DNA from: Petrosia ficiformis
Taxonomy: Eukaryota; Porifera; Demospongiae; Haplosclerida; Petrosiidae
Assembly: GCA_947044365.1 (NCBI GenBank)
Contig: OX345637.1
Coordinates: 3,019,001 to 3,083,000 of the forward strand
Reading direction: 5' to 3'
Length of the DNA stretch: 64,000 bases
The position numbers were made by a program, and so were the translations under genes. This document shows, in pieces, positions 58,714 to 64,000 of the stretch (the first letter of the stretch is position 1; every line of letters starts with the position of its first letter). The notes under the pieces are model-generated. The model did no database searches, was not told the DNA's origin, and saw only the letters and a program-made list of their open reading frames with translations.

Positions 58714-59071
58714 CACCTGAGGCAATGGAAAAATGAAAAATGAGAGTTGCCACATGTAATTCAACTAATAGTAGTACATGTACATGTATATATTCCTCTT
58801 GGTACATGTATACTAGGGATCTGTAAAAGTGTAACTGCAATCTTAGTATGTCCCTAACAAATATCATCCATTATAGCTAAATTACCATGATCCTTTAAGT
58901 AAAGCATATACTTTATATACTAGTCCACATAGACCAATGTCAAAAGATATAAATTAACACTTGTAAACATTAATTATACCTATCGGAAAGGAATTGATTA
59001 ATTATAATATTGCAATAAAACTCATGTTACCAAATGATGGTTGAAACAAGTGTATATAGAGAAAAGATTAT

Positions 59072-59388
59072 TCCTATGACTGCTTTGTGATGTCCAGCAT
59101 TCAGTAATCATGGCTAACTTTATGATGCCTGAAACACATCAGCCTATTATAGTTATTATTTTGATTATATACTCTGTATACCTGTTATAGAACCTTGTAG
59201 AACTTTAGGAATATATTTCAGTTAGAATAGCTAGCTATTAGTTCCAGTTTCTACGTAAGCTACACAGCTTTCTTTCTGCTGGTGTGTAGAGCTTGATCGC
59301 GCATTCTTTTACGTGCTACACCCTTTAATTGACCAAGCCCCCGGGAATGATGTTAACTACGTATACAACGCATACTCGTGTAGGTGAC

Positions 59389-59427
<39 letters not shown>

Positions 59428-59463
59428 AACATACATCGAACCCGTGGGAAAGCAATCATAGGG
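59072..59463. repeat. MITE copy (26454 family), inverted
   Basis: Ends CCTATGACTGCTTT and AAAGCAATCATAGGG; interior is the complement of 26454-26823 (TAGCTAGCTATTAGTTCCAGTT, CAGCCTATTATAGTTATT). Carries its own TA microsatellite at 59396-59425. Confidence 0.85.
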
Positions 59464-59540
59464 ATGCCCCTACAGGCCATAATAAACCATTAACTTCTAC
59501 AATGAATGCACTAGTTAATGGTATAATCCTGTAGTATACA

Positions 59541-59671
59541 GTGTATACTAGGAGTAGGTCCCTAGTATATACAGTCAGTAGTAAGTGTATACTAGGAGTA
59601 TGTCCCTAGTATATACAGTCAGTAGTAAGTGTATACTAGGAGTATGTCCCTAGTATATACAGTCAGTAGTA
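59541..59671. repeat. 44-bp palindromic tandem repeat, three units
   Basis: GTGTATACTAGGAGTATGTC starts at 59541, 59585 and 59629. Within each unit GTATACTAGG and CCTAGTATATAC are inverted. Confidence 0.9.
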
Positions 59672-59980
59672 TGATATACACATGCACTAAGTAATAGTAT
59701 AATCCTAAATTTTTGATTCAAATCATATTTGAATTTGTCATATGCAAAAAAGAGAGGAAAGATTATTATAATTATGAAATAGTGGTGGTAAAAGATTTGT
59801 TTCAAACCTTCAGATGTATGTGAAATTCCTGTCACATGAATTAACAATGTATAGTATTGCTTATTCAAGAGTCTGATAAGGTATTCCCATAATGTCAGTA
59901 TAATAATTATTATTGTTATTAGTGTTATTATAATTCTCATATTTTATAAGACTAAACGTTCTAACTTACTTTAATGGAAA

Positions 59981-60245
59981 GAAGAGTTGTTAAGAAAGCT
60001 ATTGATGTCAAATGTATCCTTCACTATCAGCAAGAACAGAGCAAGGCAAACTTAAAGTATAGTAGTACCACAGGCAACACCCACCTCTTCGTTACCTGTA
60101 TAACTTCTGGATTTCAAACAGCAGTGATTTTTAACTAACTTAGTTAGACAGAAGACCATCTAAGAAAGCCAAATGTATTTAAAAACATTAACTACAGGAA
60201 AGCACTAAGGCAAGTGTTTTTGAAATTTTAGTAGTCAGTGGGGTA
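59981..60245 (+). repeat. Dispersed repeat module (copy of 55211)
   Basis: See 55211. Followed by minisatellite 60490-60935. Confidence 0.75.
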
Positions 60246-60489
60246 GCAATGCATTTGCAACCTTCAGAATTAATGATGATGTCATTAATGATGATGTAAT
60301 CATAATTTATCATACAAATTACTGTGTAACATTTCCCCCCCCCCAAGATAATTATTAATTAATGGTGGGGAAGTGCATCAGTGATACATGAAGTTTGGTC
60401 AATAATGTTCGCTAAAAATTTAAAATCAAAAGGTGGGGAAGCAAAGTAAAGGGTGGTGTAGTACTATGGAATCACCTGTTGAGAGAAAC

Positions 60490-60935
60490 ACTGTGTAACA
60501 TGTACTGTATCAATATTAATGTACTTGTATATGTACTATATCAATCCTAATGTACATGTACCGTAGCAATCCTAATGTACATATACTGTATCAATCCTAT
60601 TGTACCTGTACTGTATCAATCCTAATCTACCTATACTGTATGTACATGTACCATATCAATCCTAATGCACCTTTACTGTATTAGTCCTAATATACATTGT
60701 ACATGTACATGTACTATATCAATCCTAATACACATGTACTATATCAATCCTAATGTGCATACTAATGTGCATGTACAGTGTCAATCCTAATGTACATGTA
60801 GTATATCAATCCTAATGTACACGTACATGTATCAATCCTAATGTACTTGCACTGTATCAATCCTAACATACATGTACTATATCAATCCTAATGTACATGT
60901 ACTATATCAATTCTAATGTACATGTACAGTATCTC
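60490..60935 (+). repeat. Minisatellite (same unit as 55585)
   Basis: About twenty units of ATCAATCCTAATGTACATGTACT, more diverged than at 56300. Confidence 0.9.
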
Positions 60936-60936
60936 T

Positions 60937-61080
60937 GGGATTTGAAGTACAAGATCTGTAAGGGGTTGCTGGGACCTTCCTACTTTACCGAGTGAAGAAC
61001 TGGTGTTTTTGAAAGAAGTGACATCAGACAATTTTCTGAATATTGTAGAAACCCAGGTGAATTTGAATCGATTTGGATAA
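60937..61080 (+). other. Exon-like open frame after the minisatellite
   Basis: The frame following the last minisatellite unit reads STRSVRGCWDLPTLPSEELV, FLKEVTSDNFLNIVETQVNL, to TAA at about 61078. It is protein-like, but no family is recognised and a second frame is also partly open. Confidence 0.25.
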
Positions 61081-61247
61081 AGTGCCTGGAAGTAGTTATT
61101 ACTGCAAATCACTTATAGACTGAAATGTAATAACATATAATTAAGTAACTAATTATAACTAATTTTCATTTCATAGTAAAATTATATTTTAATAATAGAT
61201 TTATAATAGTGATGATGAAAAAGATGTAGAAAATACCGAGTCTATTC

Positions 61248-61500
61248 CTATATCAAACTCATCTTATCTTCAAAAAATTGTTTAGCTGTTCTAGATGTGT
61301 GTTTTGGATCATTGCCTTGCATAAAACGGTGTTGATCAGGAAAACCGCTCTTCAGGAATGGTAGTAGAGTTCTGTCAAGGATTGATATAAATAGCACTGC
61401 ATCCATAGTTCCATCAAATATGCAGATTGGAATGGCACCTTTCTTGTGATACCTGCCCACACATGTACTTTCACAGGATGTTTAGCTCTATATAAAAGAT
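61248..61500 (-). pseudogene. Tc1/mariner-type transposase fragment
   Basis: VKVHVWAGIT is followed, after a one-base frame change, by GAIPICIFDGTMDAVLFISI and HRFMQGNDPKHTSRTAKQFF. Tc1-like enzymes normally have DNDPKH there; the catalytic aspartate is glycine in this copy. Both transposase ends are missing. No terminal inverted repeats were found around it. Confidence 0.85.
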
Positions 61501-61666
61501 GATTGTAATAATAACGATGTAATAGGTATATAGGATTATTACATGTATTATACATACATAAATTTTACATTAAAATACATGTACCTGGGTTTAGGCTTTG
61601 CAGCTTGTCCTTGTTTCCTACATACATACATACATACATGCATACATACATACATACATACATACA

Positions 61667-61697
<31 letters not shown>

Positions 61698-61752
61698 GCA
61701 CGCACAAACATACATGCATATACATATGCACATACACACATATACATGTACA

Positions 61753-61783
<31 letters not shown>

Positions 61784-62340
61784 GCACGCACAAACATACA
61801 TGCATATACATATGCACATACACACATATACATGTACATGTACATACACACATATATACATATACACATACATACGTGTACATGTACTCACATACATACA
61901 TACATACATATGCACATACATACACACATACATACATACATACATAATGTGCATACATGTACTCATATACATATATACATACATATGCAAATACATACAT
62001 ATGCAAATACATACATATGTACATGCATACATATATACATACGTACATATGCACATACATACATACACACATATATGATGCACATACAAACGTACATACA
62101 TACATACGTACAGACATACATAAATATGCACAACATACATATATACAATAATACGCACATACATACGTACATACCTACATACATACATATGCACATACAT
62201 GTACATACATACATATGCACATACATACATTATATATAATTATATACATATATACATACATACATATGCACATACATACATACATACATACATACATACA
62301 TACATACATACATACATGTACATGTACATACATATGCACA

Positions 62341-62546
62341 TACCGTAAATCGAGAATATTTCGTCTCTAAAATATTTTAAATTTTTATTTTTCGTATGTA
62401 TAAATTTTCGTACGTGCGTACATGTACGTTATTATTTACGAATACCATTTATTTCCATATACCCATTAATTTTCGAATTTTTAAATTTCGTACGCATGCT
62501 GTTATACGAAAATTTTTATAGTACGAAATTTTCTTGAATTACGGTA
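62341..62546. repeat. MITE inserted in the CATA array
   Basis: TACCGTAAATCGAGAATATT at the left and AATTTTCTTGAATTACGGTA at the right are inverted (21 of 24 positions). The TA at both outer ends sits in TATGCACATA context, consistent with TA target duplication as used by Tc1/mariner elements. The inside is also partly palindromic (TTTCGTAC...GTACGAAA). Confidence 0.8.
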
Positions 62547-62872
62547 TATACATATGCACATACATATGCACATACATACATACATACATACTTACCTACG
62601 CATATACACACATACATACATATATATGCACATACATACATTACATACATATATTATATATATATACATATATGCATACATACATATGCACATACATACA
62701 TACACACATACATATGCACATACATACGTACATGTACATACGCACATACATACATAAATATGCACATACATACATATATACATACATATGCACATACATA
62801 CATATATATATATATATACATACATATGCACATACATACATACATGTACATACATACATGTACATACATAGA

Positions 62873-62976
62873 CCTGGACTACTCCTCACGATACTGGGTG
62901 ACAGCTGTCAAGATTTAGCCACTAACGTGTTTCCGGGACTCACCACGGGGAGGTACTTGACAGACGAGCCCCTATA
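62873..62976. other. Unique island within the CATA array
   Basis: 104 bp without CATA, containing GGGTGACAGCTGTCAAG, where TGACAGCTGTCA is a perfect palindrome, and a later CTTGACAG that can pair with it. Origin unknown. Confidence 0.5.
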
Positions 62977-63156
62977 TATATATATGTACATATATACACA
63001 CATGCATATGCACATCCACACATTTGCACATGCATACATATATACATACGTACATATGCACATACATACATACACACATATATATGATGCACATACATAC
63101 GTACATACATACATACATACATATGCACACACATACCTACATACATACATACATAC

Positions 63157-63237
63157 GCACATACATACATAAATATGCACAACATACATATATACATTGT
63201 ACATATGTATGTTGTGCATATTTATGTATGTATGTGC
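63157..63237. repeat. Perfect palindrome, 35-bp arms
   Basis: 63157-63191 and 63203-63237 are exact complements around an 11-base centre; the array changes strand orientation here. Confidence 0.9.
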
Positions 63238-63367
63238 ATATAAATATATGTGCATATGTATGTAAGTATGTATGTATATATGTGCGTATTATTGTATATT
63301 ATACAATAATACGCACATACATACTTACATACATATGCACATATATATACATATATTTATATGCACA
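63236..63367. repeat. Second palindrome, array orientation flips back
   Basis: GTGCGTATTATTGTAT (63282-63297) and ATACAATAATACGCAC (63301-63316) form the core; pairing extends outward to TGTGCATATAAATATATG with a few extra bases on the left. Confidence 0.85.
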
Positions 63368-63458
63368 TACATAATACACACATACATACATACATATATA
63401 TGCACATGCATACATTATATATTATATACATATATGCATACATACATACATACATACC

Positions 63459-63706
63459 AGTGTTTTTGATAAGTTCATATGGCGTACAATTGGCCCAAAA
63501 AGCTTCTTATTTGGCATTGAGCAGTTTTCTTTTGGGCCAGATGGCGCAGTTAATTATGATTATATTGTCACTAACAGCATTAACTCTTAGTTAATTGGCT
63601 CATGTTGTATTCTTAATGATGCACCCACTAACCATTGTTGAGCCAATTTCGGCCATGCTTCAAAAACTGTGATACATACATATATGCATACTATGCACAC
63701 ACATAC

Positions 63707-63738
<32 letters not shown>

Positions 63739-64000
63739 GCCAATTAATACATACATATGCACATACATACATACATACATACATACATACATACGTAGAT
63801 ATATACATACCCAGTGTTTTTGATAGGCTCATATGGTGCACCATTGGCCCAAAGAGCTTCTTAATTGGGATACTGCACAGTTCCCTCTTTGGGCCAGATG
63901 GCACAGTTAATCATGATTATATTGTCATTAGCAGTATTAACTCGTAGTTAATTGGCTCAAGATGTATTCTTAATGATGCACAGACTAACCATCGTTGAGC
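63459..64000 (+). repeat. 352-bp repeat: unique module plus CATA spacer
   Basis: A module of about 190 bp (CCAGTGTTTTTGATA, TTGGCCCAAA, GGGCCAGATGGC, GTTAATTGGCTCA, ATGATGCAC) occurs at 63459-63660 and again from 63811 to the window end, with a CATA stretch between. TTGGCCCAAA and TTTGGGCCAG within a module are inverted. Confidence 0.85.

Larger units (their letters stand above)
61619..63460. repeat. CATA-rich microsatellite array, interrupted
   Basis: Nearly 2 kb of CATA with variants (TATGCACATACA). Inner duplication of about 96 bp at 61693 and 61789. It is interrupted by a MITE (62341-62546), a unique island (62873-62976) and palindromes (63157-63367). Long open frames on both strands here are repeat translations. 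Confidence 0.95.

Noticed and set aside
61543..63373. Very long open frames on both strands rich in Y, H, T, I or C, V, M
   Set aside because: They are translations of the CATA microsatellite; length 4-based repeats rarely give stops.

Overview
The window looks like nuclear DNA of a demosponge, most probably Amphimedon queenslandica. It is very AT-rich, has many tiny GT-AG introns (about 50-70 bp), and carries sponge-type gene families: Kelch/coiled-coil/ZU5 proteins, a Death-NACHT-LRR NLR and a Kelch-associated kinase-like protein. There are also many foldback MITEs. The species call is inference from gene content; no search was run. No rRNA, tRNA or CRISPR was found.

Layout. (1) 1-5378 holds the start of a Kelch gene on the minus strand (two exons, 5378-5147). 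Its second intron contains a Ty3/gypsy element (557-4809) with nearly identical LTRs and a TTTAT target duplication. (2) 5.4-9.2 kb is a mosaic of broken copies: palindromes, a duplicated intron-2 block, a fragment of Kelch exon 6, a glutamine-rich coiled-coil exon and a damaged kinase domain. (3) 9.2-15.7 kb has no convincing gene, only hairpins and small repeats. (4) 15699-30845 (+) is the one gene that reads through intact: 18 exons, 17 consistent GT-AG introns, about 1066 residues, built as Kelch repeats, coiled coil, ZU5-like domain and a helical C-terminal region. An RT element with a nuclease-like C-terminus (about 22937-26095, minus) sits in its intron 6, and several MITEs sit in other introns. 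(5) 35209-38806 (minus) is a broken NLR (Death, NACHT, LRR). (6) 41457-48040 is a 6.6-kb foldback structure with long inverted arms full of tandem repeats of about 175 bp. (7) 49.8-54 kb holds a decayed transposon-type gene (minus) and a second coiled-coil/kinase relic duplicated from the 7.6-9.2 kb type. (8) 54-64 kb is mostly minisatellites, MITEs, a Tc1-like relic and a 2-kb CATA-rich array.

How it fits together. The window appears to be a rapidly duplicating locus of innate-immune-type genes. Kelch, coiled-coil, ZU5, kinase and NLR modules have been copied, inverted, recombined and broken among dense mobile elements. The two large retroelements both lie in introns and both run antisense to their host gene. 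The main gene's domain order suggests a signalling or scaffold protein, but its function is not shown by the sequence.
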